Shown here: positions 1 through 4,694 of the stretch, piece by piece
Layout: each line of letters opens with the position of its first letter
Position numbering within the stretch: the stretch's first letter is position 1
NCBI GenBank assembly: GCA_035483935.1
Contig: DATHPK010000128.1
Span: 1 to 6,110, forward strand
Length of the DNA stretch: 6,110 nt
DNA from: Bog-473 sp035483935
GTDB lineage: Bacteria > Actinomycetota > Acidimicrobiia > Acidimicrobiales > RAAP-2
Direction of reading: 5' to 3'
Translations under genes and position numbers: made by a program
The notes under the pieces: generated by a model
What the model was told of the DNA's origin: nothing
Databases searched by the model: none
What the model saw: the letters and a program-made list of their open reading frames with translations, nothing else

Positions 1-378
1 GAGCCCGCGCTCGCGGTGGGTGTGTGCCTCCTCGTACTTCGGCGACGTGACCATGTCGATGAAGGCCGCCCGGCTGGGATACGACACCAGCGCCACGAGA
101 TCCCAGTCGTCGGCTTCGGAGTCGCCGATGAGGACGTTCTCGGGCCGGCCGGTCCAGATCACCTTGCCCCCTCGGGACTCGACCATCTTCACCACCTGGT
201 CGCTGTATTCGCGGTAGGCGCCCGAGCCGCTGGACTCCTTGGTTGTGCCGGCGCCAGCGTCGGTGCCGGCGTCGGCATCGGGGCGCGCGAAGTGGAGCAG
301 GTTGATCATCACCACCTCGCCCTCCCGGGTGCCGTGGGCGAATTCGGTGAACTGCTCTCTCGTCGGCGTGATGGCCAT
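1..378 (-). CDS. DUF1330-like (EthD / dimeric alpha-beta barrel superfamily) protein, C-terminus off the left edge
   Basis: Reading leftward from an ATG at 378-376 gives 126 codons with no stop before the edge, so the gene is 3'-truncated by the window. The N-terminus has the layout of DUF1330 proteins: a helix with an aromatic (residues 8-14, EQFTEFA), a first strand VVMINLLHF (22-30), a helix Y55-REYSDQVVKMVESRGG, a second strand KVIWTG, then WDLVALVSYPSRAAFIDMVTSPKY (92-115), which matches the family's usual 'W-D-x-V-x-x-x-x-Y-P-S-x-x-A-F' region. DUF1330 proteins are small dimeric ferredoxin-like barrels of mostly unknown function. Residues 34-53 are a Gly/Ala/Thr/Ser/Asp-rich stretch where relatives have a short loop. 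The start is supported by a Shine-Dalgarno GGGAGGA (plus-strand 384-390) 5 nt upstream. It lies 67 bp downstream of the TetR gene on the same strand, so co-transcription is likely. Substrate unknown. Confidence 0.8.
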   Translation of the reverse strand, partial: MAITPTREQFTEFAHGTREGEVVMINLLHFARPDADAGTDAGAGTTKESSGSGAYREYSDQVVKMVESRGGKVIWTGRPENVLIGDSEADDWDLVALVSYPSRAAFIDMVTSPKYEEAHTHRERGL

Positions 379-383
379 GGCCG

Positions 384-390
384 TCCTCCC
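384..390 (-). promoter_or_regulatory. Shine-Dalgarno of the DUF1330-like gene
   Basis: On the minus strand GGGAGGA lies 5 nt before the ATG at 378. It is a strong anti-16S match and fixes the start of the left-edge gene. Confidence 0.75.
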
Positions 391-445
391 TGCTGTGGTT
401 GGCGCCCGGCCGGGGGTCCCGGGGCCTTGGGTCCGTCCGGCTCGG

Positions 446-1150
446 TCAGCCGCGCACCGCCCCCGCGATGAGAAGTTCCATGACCCGCGCCGCCGAGGTG
501 ACCGACAAACCCTTGCCCCGCCGGAGCAGCTCCCAGGTCTCCCAGCTGGCCGCCACGTCGATCGCATCGAGCACGGTCGCACGCCGGTGGCGCGGCTTCG
601 TCTTGAGCTCCCGCTCGAACACCTCGGCCACCTGGGTGCGCAGCACGAGATGGTGCAGCTCGAGTCCCTCGGCGATGGCCGTCGAGGTGAGAGCCATGCG
701 CTCGCCGACCCGGCGCACGGGCGCGATGGCCTCGAAGACATCGACGCGGTTCTTGACGAGCATGCGCAACCGGGACGTCAGCGGCCCGGTGTTGGGGAGG
801 GTGATGTAGAGGTGCGCGGTGCGCTCCATCTGGCGCAGGATGCCGGCGGCGTGGAGCGACTCGATGTCCTCGGTCAGCCGGAACACCGTCCGCACCGAGA
901 TGCCCGACCTCTCGGCGATCTGCTGCGCCGTCGGCGCCTCGTTGCCGGACTCGATCAGATCGAGCAGCGCATCCACGGCCCGCTCGTAGGAGTTCAGCCG
1001 GCGGCGGGTGCGGCCGTCCCCGAGGGAGGGGGCGGATCGGGCCTCCCGCTCGGGTTGGGGTTGGGGTTCGGGATCGACCTCGAGGGCGGCGTCGATCCCG
1101 GCGTCGGCCGTGGGCTCGAGCTCGGCGTCGCGGGAGGTCAGCGAGGGCAT
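446..1150 (-). CDS. TetR/AcrR-family transcriptional regulator
   Basis: Counting from the ATG at 1150 the protein is 234 aa. Residues 1-52 are probably disordered, acidic and Pro/Gln-rich (PEPQPQPE at 27-34), followed by an Arg-rich stretch GRTRRRLN. Residues about 54-105 form the TetR DNA-binding domain: helix 1 YERAVDALLDLIESGNEAPTAQ, then the helix-turn-helix QQIAERSGISVRTVFRLTEDIESL (about 76-99). The remaining ~130 residues are an all-helical ligand-binding and dimerisation region with no recognisable ligand signature. A TTG at 1156-1154 would add two residues. ATG 1150 is preferred because a predicted -10 box at 1157-1162 puts the transcription start at about the ATG, giving a leaderless mRNA, and no Shine-Dalgarno is visible. 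TetR proteins act as dimeric repressors released by a small ligand. The regulon is unknown; a near-palindrome over its own -35 suggests autoregulation, and the downstream DUF1330-like gene may be co-transcribed. Confidence 0.88.
   Translation of the reverse strand: MPSLTSRDAELEPTADAGIDAALEVDPEPQPQPEREARSAPSLGDGRTRRRLNSYERAVDALLDLIESGNEAPTAQQIAERSGISVRTVFRLTEDIESLHAAGILRQMERTAHLYITLPNTGPLTSRLRMLVKNRVDVFEAIAPVRRVGERMALTSTAIAEGLELHHLVLRTQVAEVFERELKTKPRHRRATVLDAIDVAASWETWELLRRGKGLSVTSAARVMELLIAGAVRG
1052..1072 (+). repeat. G-quadruplex-type motif inside the TetR gene
   Basis: The plus strand has four G runs (GGG, GGGG, GGGG, GGG) separated by TT, TT and TTC, so it fits the usual G3+N1-7 pattern with very short loops. 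It is the template strand of the TetR gene and encodes the Pro-Glu/Pro-Gln repeat at residues 27-34. Whether it folds in the cell is unknown. Confidence 0.55.
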
Positions 1151-1156
1151 AGGCAA

Positions 1157-1185
1157 ATGGTCGCAATTGTCATGGCGGCTGTCAA
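1157..1185 (-). promoter_or_regulatory. Predicted promoter of the TetR gene (leaderless)
   Basis: On the minus strand a consensus -35 TTGACA (1185-1180) is followed by 17 nt and a weak -10 GACCAT (1162-1157). Six nt further lies the ATG at 1150, so the predicted transcription start coincides with the start codon. The -35 match and spacing are good; the -10 keeps only the A at position 2 and T at position 6, as in the loose actinobacterial TANNNT box. This is inference from sequence only. Confidence 0.5.
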
Positions 1186-1186
1186 T
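1166..1186. promoter_or_regulatory. Imperfect palindrome over the TetR -35: candidate operator
   Basis: The two 7-nt arms ATTGTCA (1166-1172) and TGTCAAT (1180-1186) are inverted repeats with one mismatch, separated by 7 nt. The element covers the whole -35 hexamer and most of the spacer of the predicted TetR promoter. TetR dimers commonly bind 15-25 bp inverted repeats in their own promoters, so autorepression is a reasonable inference. No named TetR operator consensus (such as KstR) is matched. Confidence 0.4.
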
Positions 1187-1228
1187 AGGTTGTGCGGTCG
1201 TTGATGGTCTGATGGGGCGACGTTGGGA

Positions 1229-1921
1229 TCATTCCCCGGTCCCCGGGAGATTCCCGGACTCTCCCGGCTCGGACTCTCCCGGCTCCCCCGTGAGCATCCG
1301 CCGCAGGTCCAGCTCCAGGTCGTCCATCAGCTCGACCAGGAGCGCGAGACGTTCCGCCGCGCCGTCGGCCGCCAGCAGGCGCTGGGCGTCGTAGGCGTTG
1401 ACCGGGGCCACCCCGCACAGCTGCCACGCCGCGACGTCGTGGTCACCGCCGCCATCGAGGACCAGCCCCGGCTCGAGCGCCGACCCCCCACCGTGCTCCG
1501 CCAGCACGGCCCGGGCCCGGCGGACCCGCTGGGCCGCTTCGTCGACCAGCGGTGCCGGATCCATGCCGACGCCGGACACCGGCACCGGCTCGGGCTCGTG
1601 CACGAGCGCCTGGGGGTAGGGGTCGTCCGGCAGCCACTCCTCGATCACGACCACCGATTCGCCGCGCACCTCGAGCACCCAGCGGCCGTCGGGGAGCTCG
1701 GCGGCCCGGGTGATGACGCCACGGGTCCCGAGACCCGCCCGCTGGTCGCCGCCGCCGACCTCGGACCCACGCTCGATCAACACGACGCCGAACCGAGGGT
1801 CGCCCCCGAGGCAGTCGTGCATCAGCTGGCGGTAGCGCGGCTCGAAGATGTGGAGCGGCATGGTCGCCTGGGGGAAGAGGACGGCGGAAAGGGGGAACAT
1901 CGGCAACCGGGTCCCGGTCAT
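1229..1921 (-). CDS. LON peptidase substrate-binding (N-terminal) domain protein, stand-alone
   Basis: The 230-aa protein opens with the typical LON N-domain sequence: LPMFPLSAVLFP (6-17) followed by PLHIFEPRYRQLM (22-34). It then has a beta-rich segment (FGVVLIERGSEVGGG, VLEVRGESVVVIEEWLPDDPYP) and a helical C-terminal part (LLAADGAAERLALLVELMDDLELDLRRML). There is no AAA+ ATPase and no Ser-Lys protease domain, so it is a single-domain LON-fold protein rather than the Lon protease. Such proteins are common in actinobacteria and their role is unclear; peptide or protein binding is the family-level inference. The frame stays open to a GTG at 2011, but family alignment and a Shine-Dalgarno-like AAGGTGG (1925-1931) favour the ATG at 1921. 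The C-terminus (212-222) carries a tandem EPGES repeat and is probably disordered. Confidence 0.85.
   Translation of the reverse strand: MTGTRLPMFPLSAVLFPQATMPLHIFEPRYRQLMHDCLGGDPRFGVVLIERGSEVGGGDQRAGLGTRGVITRAAELPDGRWVLEVRGESVVVIEEWLPDDPYPQALVHEPEPVPVSGVGMDPAPLVDEAAQRVRRARAVLAEHGGGSALEPGLVLDGGGDHDVAAWQLCGVAPVNAYDAQRLLAADGAAERLALLVELMDDLELDLRRMLTGEPGESEPGESGNLPGTGE
1255..1284. repeat. Two-copy 15-bp tandem repeat in the LON gene 3' end
   Basis: CGGACTCTCCCGGCT occurs twice, head to tail and without mismatch, at 1255-1269 and 1270-1284. Because the unit is 15 bp the reading frame is kept, and it encodes two consecutive EPGES pentapeptides near the C-terminus of the LON-domain protein. Copy number could vary between strains without breaking the gene. 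Confidence 0.9.
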
Positions 1922-1924
1922 GCC

Positions 1925-1931
1925 CCACCTT
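1925..1931 (-). promoter_or_regulatory. Shine-Dalgarno-like site of the LON-domain gene
   Basis: On the minus strand AAGGTGG precedes ATG 1921, with its last G 3 nt from the start and the AAGG core 6 nt away. It supports the ATG over the upstream GTG at 2011, although the spacing is short. Confidence 0.5.
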
Positions 1932-2021
1932 GGCACCTCGGGGGGGGCGAAGCCGCGGACGAAGACCCGGCGACGACCCGGCGAACCCGTCGGACGACGG
2001 TCCGCGATCACCCGTCCGCGA

Positions 2022-2049
2022 GAAGGACCGGCCTTTCGGCCGGTCCTTC
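2022..2049. terminator. Strong 12-bp-stem hairpin, possible terminator
   Basis: A perfect 12-bp stem (arm GAAGGACCGGCC at 2022-2033, its complement at 2038-2049) closes a 4-nt loop. The loop is TTTC on the plus strand and GAAA on the minus strand; the latter is a stable GNRA tetraloop. Neither side has a real T-tract, only CCTTC, as often seen in high-GC genomes. No plus-strand gene ends just before it. If it is a terminator it most likely ends a minus-strand transcript starting in 2050-2550, or it insulates the LON gene from upstream transcription. Confidence 0.5.
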
Positions 2050-2237
2050 ACTCGTAGTGATTGTGTCTGTCATACAGCCTGTCTGGTCCCAGCCTGCAGC
2101 GTTGTCTGGTGCGGGGGCCGCCTTGTCGGCCGGCCGGCACACGCACCGGCGCGAGCGCGGCCATAAGTACGAACGCCGGACTTCAAGCCAGACGACTGTT
2201 TGCTGCGCCACCGAAAACCGACATCGGTGACGCCGGT

Positions 2238-2282
2238 TCAACCCGGCGGATCGCCCTCCTCGATCGAGCGTGTCGATGACAT
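2238..2282 (-). CDS. Candidate 14-codon mini-ORF (leader peptide?)
   Basis: An ATG at 2282-2280 is followed by 13 more sense codons (MSSTRSIEEGDPPG) and a TGA ending at 2238. It is preceded by AAAGGAG (plus-strand 2290-2296) with an ideal 7-nt spacer, the best Shine-Dalgarno in the intergenic region. Its stop lies within a GC-rich hairpin, CGCCGG / GTTGAA loop / CCGGCG. This resembles a translated leader, but there is no run of a single regulatory amino acid, and the next gene on this strand begins about 320 bp further on. It may also be chance. Confidence 0.22.
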   Translation of the reverse strand: MSSTRSIEEGDPPG

Positions 2283-2381
2283 CGGCAAGCTCCTTTCCAC
2301 TCGGGGGCAACGGCGGGTGCTCCAGTTGCCACTCGCTTGTAGTGCCAAGTATCTGCCTGCCGCGCCGCTATGTGAACCCCA

Positions 2382-2400
2382 CGCGAACTGGGGATTCGCG
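2382..2400. promoter_or_regulatory. Perfect inverted repeat CGCGAA-n7-TTCGCG
   Basis: The 6-nt arms at 2382-2387 and 2395-2400 are exact reverse complements around a 7-nt centre. The heptamer CGCGAAC also occurs at 2382-2388, 2397-2403 and 2429-2435, and a variant TGTGAAC at 2371-2377. The geometry fits a dimeric repressor site about 155 bp upstream of the SDR. The binding protein is unknown. Confidence 0.35.
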
Positions 2401-2416
2401 AACACCCTGGTGGTGC

Positions 2417-2461
2417 GGCGCGCCGTCACGCGAACTTCATCTGTTGTGACTTTGGCGCGCC
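2417..2461. repeat. Long imperfect inverted repeat upstream of the SDR
   Basis: The left arm GGCGCGCC+GTCAC (2417-2429) pairs with GTGAC (2446-2450), a TTT bulge (2451-2453) and GGCGCGCC (2454-2461), around a 16-nt loop. The 8-bp outer arms are AscI-type palindromes. It could form a stem-loop in RNA or act as a protein-binding site. Confidence 0.45.
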
Positions 2462-2541
2462 CGACTCGGACCGAGCAGCCGTGCGTCGACCGGCTCGTCG
2501 CACCCGGAATCAGGCCCGGAGTCGCCGCCCCCGCCTTCACC

Positions 2542-2547
2542 TACGAT
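2542..2547 (+). promoter_or_regulatory. Predicted -10 box of the SDR gene (leaderless start)
   Basis: TACGAT matches the actinobacterial TANNNT -10 consensus, and its last base is 7 nt before the ATG at 2555. Transcription would therefore start at or one base before the A of the ATG. There is no Shine-Dalgarno upstream. The -35 position (about 2519-2524, GAGTCG) is poor. Confidence 0.5.
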
Positions 2548-2554
2548 CGAGCGC

Positions 2555-3376
2555 ATGCCGCTTCCCACACCCAAAGAGAACACCACCGCCCTCGTGACCG
2601 GCGCCTCGTCGGGCATCGGCGCCGAGATAGCCCGCGAGCTCGCCCGCCGCGGCCACGGTGTCACCCTCGTCGCGCGCCGAGAGGACCGTCTCAAGACGCT
2701 CGCCGACGAGCTCGCCGTCGCCCACGAAGTCCGCGCCGAGGTCATCGCAGCCGACCTCACCGACGCCGACTCCCGCGGCGAACTCCCCGGGCAGATCGAG
2801 GCGCGCGGTCTCAGCGTCGACATCCTCGTGAACAACGCGGGGCTCACCACCATGGGCCCCGTGCAACGCGCCGACCGCGCCGCCGAGCTGGCGATGGTGC
2901 GGACCGACGTCGAGGCGGTCGTCGACCTCTGCACGCTCTTCGTCGCCGGCATGGTCACGCGCCAGCGCGGCGCCGTCCTGAACACCGCCTCGACCGCTGC
3001 GTTCCAGCCGCTCCCGGGGCAGGCCGGCTACGGCGCGTCGAAGGCGTTCGTCCTCTCCTACGGCCGGGCGCTCGGCGCCGAGCTGCGCGGGACCGGCGTG
3101 ACCGTGACGACACTCTGCCCCGGGCCCGTCGAGACCGGCTTCGCGGAGTCGGCCGGCCTCACCGACGCCGAGGCGAGCGAGTCGCTGCCCAAGTTCATGT
3201 GGGTGCCGGCCGCCGGCGTCGCCAAGGCGGCGGTCGAAGGACTTGCGGCCGGCCGGCCCGTCGTGATCCCCGGTGCGGCGAACCGCGCCGGCGCGGCGTT
3301 CGCCTACCTCGCGCCCAAGGCCCTGATCTTGCCGCTGCTGACACAGCGGCATCCGGCCCTGAAGAGCGACAAGTAA
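2555..3376 (+). CDS. Classical short-chain dehydrogenase/reductase (SDR)
   Basis: The 273-aa protein is a full-length classical SDR (Rossmann fold, NAD(P)(H)-dependent oxidoreductase). The cofactor motif TGASSGIG is at 15-22, and R41-R42 after the second strand suggest NADP(H). The NNAG motif is at 93-96, the catalytic Ser at S146 (NTASTAAFQP), and Y159-x3-K163 in YGASK. The CPGPVETGF segment (188-196) closes the cofactor site. The tetrad Asn of helix alpha4 (usually L-N-V) appears as Asp118 in RTDVEAVVDLC. This is probably a trait of this actinobacterial 'ketoacyl reductase-like' subfamily, to which mycobacterial Rv1544-type proteins seem similar. The C-terminal tail YLAPKALILPLLTQ is hydrophobic and may touch membrane or partner. 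The start follows a -10 box directly, so the mRNA is probably leaderless. The P450 follows 52 bp later, which suggests successive action on one substrate, identity unknown. Confidence 0.92.
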   Translation: MPLPTPKENTTALVTGASSGIGAEIARELARRGHGVTLVARREDRLKTLADELAVAHEVRAEVIAADLTDADSRGELPGQIEARGLSVDILVNNAGLTTMGPVQRADRAAELAMVRTDVEAVVDLCTLFVAGMVTRQRGAVLNTASTAAFQPLPGQAGYGASKAFVLSYGRALGAELRGTGVTVTTLCPGPVETGFAESAGLTDAEASESLPKFMWVPAAGVAKAAVEGLAAGRPVVIPGAANRAGAAFAYLAPKALILPLLTQRHPALKSDK

Positions 3377-3428
3377 CCTCGACACGCGGGTCGGCGCAAC
3401 CTACGCCCGGCCCGGCACGGGGGTCCCA

Positions 3429-4658
3429 ATGGCACAGCTGGTCAGCGAGCTCGAGCTTCCCTATCTCGACACGATCGGGCTCGAGCGCCACGACGCCATC
3501 GAGGCGGTGAAGGCAGCCCGCACCCAGCACTGGCTCGCCCGCACGGACATGGGGTTCTCGGTGACCCGGCTCCAGGACGTGACGGCCATCCTGCGCGACA
3601 AGCGCTTCCACTCGGCCCTCTCGTTCGTGCAGCGCCAGCCCGAATTGGCCGACTCGGACTGGGCGCGGAACCGGCGGCAGTCCATCCTGACCATGGAGGG
3701 CGAGAGCCACGCCCGCCTCCGGCGGCTCGTGGCGCCGGCCTTCACGCCCGCCTCCGCCAACCGCCTGCGCCCGACGATGCGCACGGTCGTGGGCGAGCTG
3801 TTCGACCGCGTGGCCGGCACCGGCGAGTGCGAGCTGGTGGCCGACGTCTGCGAGCCCTACCCGATCCCCGTCATCTGCGAGCTCCTGGGGGCCCCGCCCG
3901 GAGACTGGAAGCTGTTCTCGGGCTGGGCCACGGACATCTTCCGCATCTTCAACAACAACCTCGCCGAGGACCTGCCGTTGATCGAGCGCGCGAGCGCCGA
4001 GCTCAACGAGTACGTGACCGAGATGATCGCCCAGCGCCGCACCGACCCCCGCGAGGATCTGCTGAGCGACCTCATCGCGATCGAGGAGGAGGGAGACCGG
4101 CTCTCGACCGAGGAGATGACGATGCTGGCCACGGCCGTGCTCATGGCCGGCACCGACACCACTCGCAACCAGCTGGCCTGCTCGGTGGCGCTCTTCTGCG
4201 AGCACCCCGACCAGTGGGCCCTGCTGGCCGAGCAGCCCGAGCTCGCGCCCCGCGCCGTCGAGGAGTCGATGCGCTACCTCGGCGCCGTCCGCGGCACGGC
4301 GCGCATCGCGTCCGAGGACATCGTGTACCGCGACGTGCTGTTCCCCGCCGGCACGCTCGTGTCCACCTCCCTCGCAGGAGCGAACCGCGACCCCGAGGCC
4401 TTCGAGGACCCCGACCTCTTCGACATCACCCGCGACCGGGCCACCGCGCAGATGACCTTCGGCGCCGGGATCCACCACTGCATGGGCGCGGCACTCGCCC
4501 GCGCCGAGCTCCAAGAGGCGCTGCCGCTCCTGGCGCGGCGGATGCCGGGGCTGACCCGCAGCGGCGACGTCGAGTGGAAGCCGTCGAACTTCGGGATCTG
4601 GGGCCCGGCGCGTCTCCCGCTGCGCTTCGAGCCCAGCGTCGAGACGGTCGGCGCCTAG
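3429..4658 (+). CDS. Cytochrome P450 (soluble bacterial CYP)
   Basis: The 409-aa length is normal for bacterial class I P450s, and there is no N-terminal membrane anchor. Motifs appear in order: C-helix GESHARLRR (91-99), I-helix AGTDTTRNQ (240-248, with acid T/D-T oxygen-activation residues), ExxR at E279-R282 (EESMRYL), NRDP (319-322) and DPDLFDITR (327-335), then the haem loop FGAGIHHCMG (344-353) with Cys351 as thiolate ligand. All invariant residues are present, so the enzyme should be an active monooxygenase. It needs a ferredoxin and reductase, and neither is encoded here. The sequence resembles actinobacterial CYPs of the type found in lipid or xenobiotic pathways; the CYP family and substrate cannot be assigned by eye. 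ATG 3429 follows a GGGGG tract (3419-3423) by 5 nt. It probably shares a transcript with the SDR upstream. Confidence 0.95.
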   Translation: MAQLVSELELPYLDTIGLERHDAIEAVKAARTQHWLARTDMGFSVTRLQDVTAILRDKRFHSALSFVQRQPELADSDWARNRRQSILTMEGESHARLRRLVAPAFTPASANRLRPTMRTVVGELFDRVAGTGECELVADVCEPYPIPVICELLGAPPGDWKLFSGWATDIFRIFNNNLAEDLPLIERASAELNEYVTEMIAQRRTDPREDLLSDLIAIEEEGDRLSTEEMTMLATAVLMAGTDTTRNQLACSVALFCEHPDQWALLAEQPELAPRAVEESMRYLGAVRGTARIASEDIVYRDVLFPAGTLVSTSLAGANRDPEAFEDPDLFDITRDRATAQMTFGAGIHHCMGAALARAELQEALPLLARRMPGLTRSGDVEWKPSNFGIWGPARLPLRFEPSVETVGA

Positions 4659-4677
4659 ATCGAAGCCGGCGATCCCA

Positions 4678-4694
4678 GTCGGGCTACGCCCGGC
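4678..4694. terminator. Small hairpin at the convergent gene ends, weak terminator candidate
   Basis: CGGGC-TAC-GCCCG, extended by one wobble and one G-C pair, forms a 7-bp stem with a 3-nt loop between the P450 stop (4658) and into the 3' end of the leftward gene, whose TAG lies in the loop. There is no T-tract. It could serve both directions in the 25-bp convergent gap, but this is weak. Confidence 0.25.

Larger units (their letters stand above)
1922..2554. other. Long divergent intergenic region with no convincing protein gene
   Basis: These 633 bp separate the leftward LON gene from the rightward SDR. Open frames of about 100 codons exist on the minus strand (2008-2310 and 2238-2540), but they overlap each other in different frames, lack recognisable domains, and one ends inside a hairpin region. 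The stretch from about 2160 to 2400 is visibly poorer in GC than the flanking genes and lacks their third-position bias, consistent with non-coding or eroded DNA. It contains the hairpin at 2022-2049, a 14-codon mini-ORF with a good ribosome site, inverted repeats at 2382-2400 and 2417-2461, and the SDR promoter. No tRNA, tmRNA, SRP RNA or RNase P RNA signature was recognised on either strand. Confidence 0.7.

Noticed and set aside
410..422. CCGGG-GGT-CCCGG hairpin between the TetR and DUF1330 genes
   Set aside because: Only 5 bp with a 3-nt loop and no T-tract; expected by chance in such GC-rich DNA, so no terminator is called.
1922..2011. 30-residue N-terminal extension of the LON protein from GTG 2011
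   Set aside because: Arg/Pro-rich, not part of the LON fold, and a ribosome site sits before ATG 1921.
2228..2250. GGTTCAACC resembling a tRNA T-arm
   Set aside because: The surrounding bases form a 6-6-6 hairpin, not a 5-7-5 T-arm, and no acceptor, D or anticodon stems can be drawn.
2008..2310. Two ~100-codon minus-strand frames (2008-2310 and 2238-2540)
   Set aside because: They overlap in different frames, have no family signature and no codon bias like the neighbours. The mini-ORF start with its Shine-Dalgarno at 2290-2296 belongs to the second frame, so only that short part was kept as a candidate.
2200..3510. 436-codon plus-strand frame over the intergenic region and SDR
   Set aside because: Almost entirely Arg/Pro/Ala-rich out-of-frame translation of the SDR; the part upstream of 2555 has no recognisable domain.
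3195..4514. 439-codon open frame antisense to the SDR end and P450
   Set aside because: It is the usual high-GC shadow frame: His/Arg/Gly/Glu-rich with no domain, and it is opposite a P450 with every catalytic motif intact.
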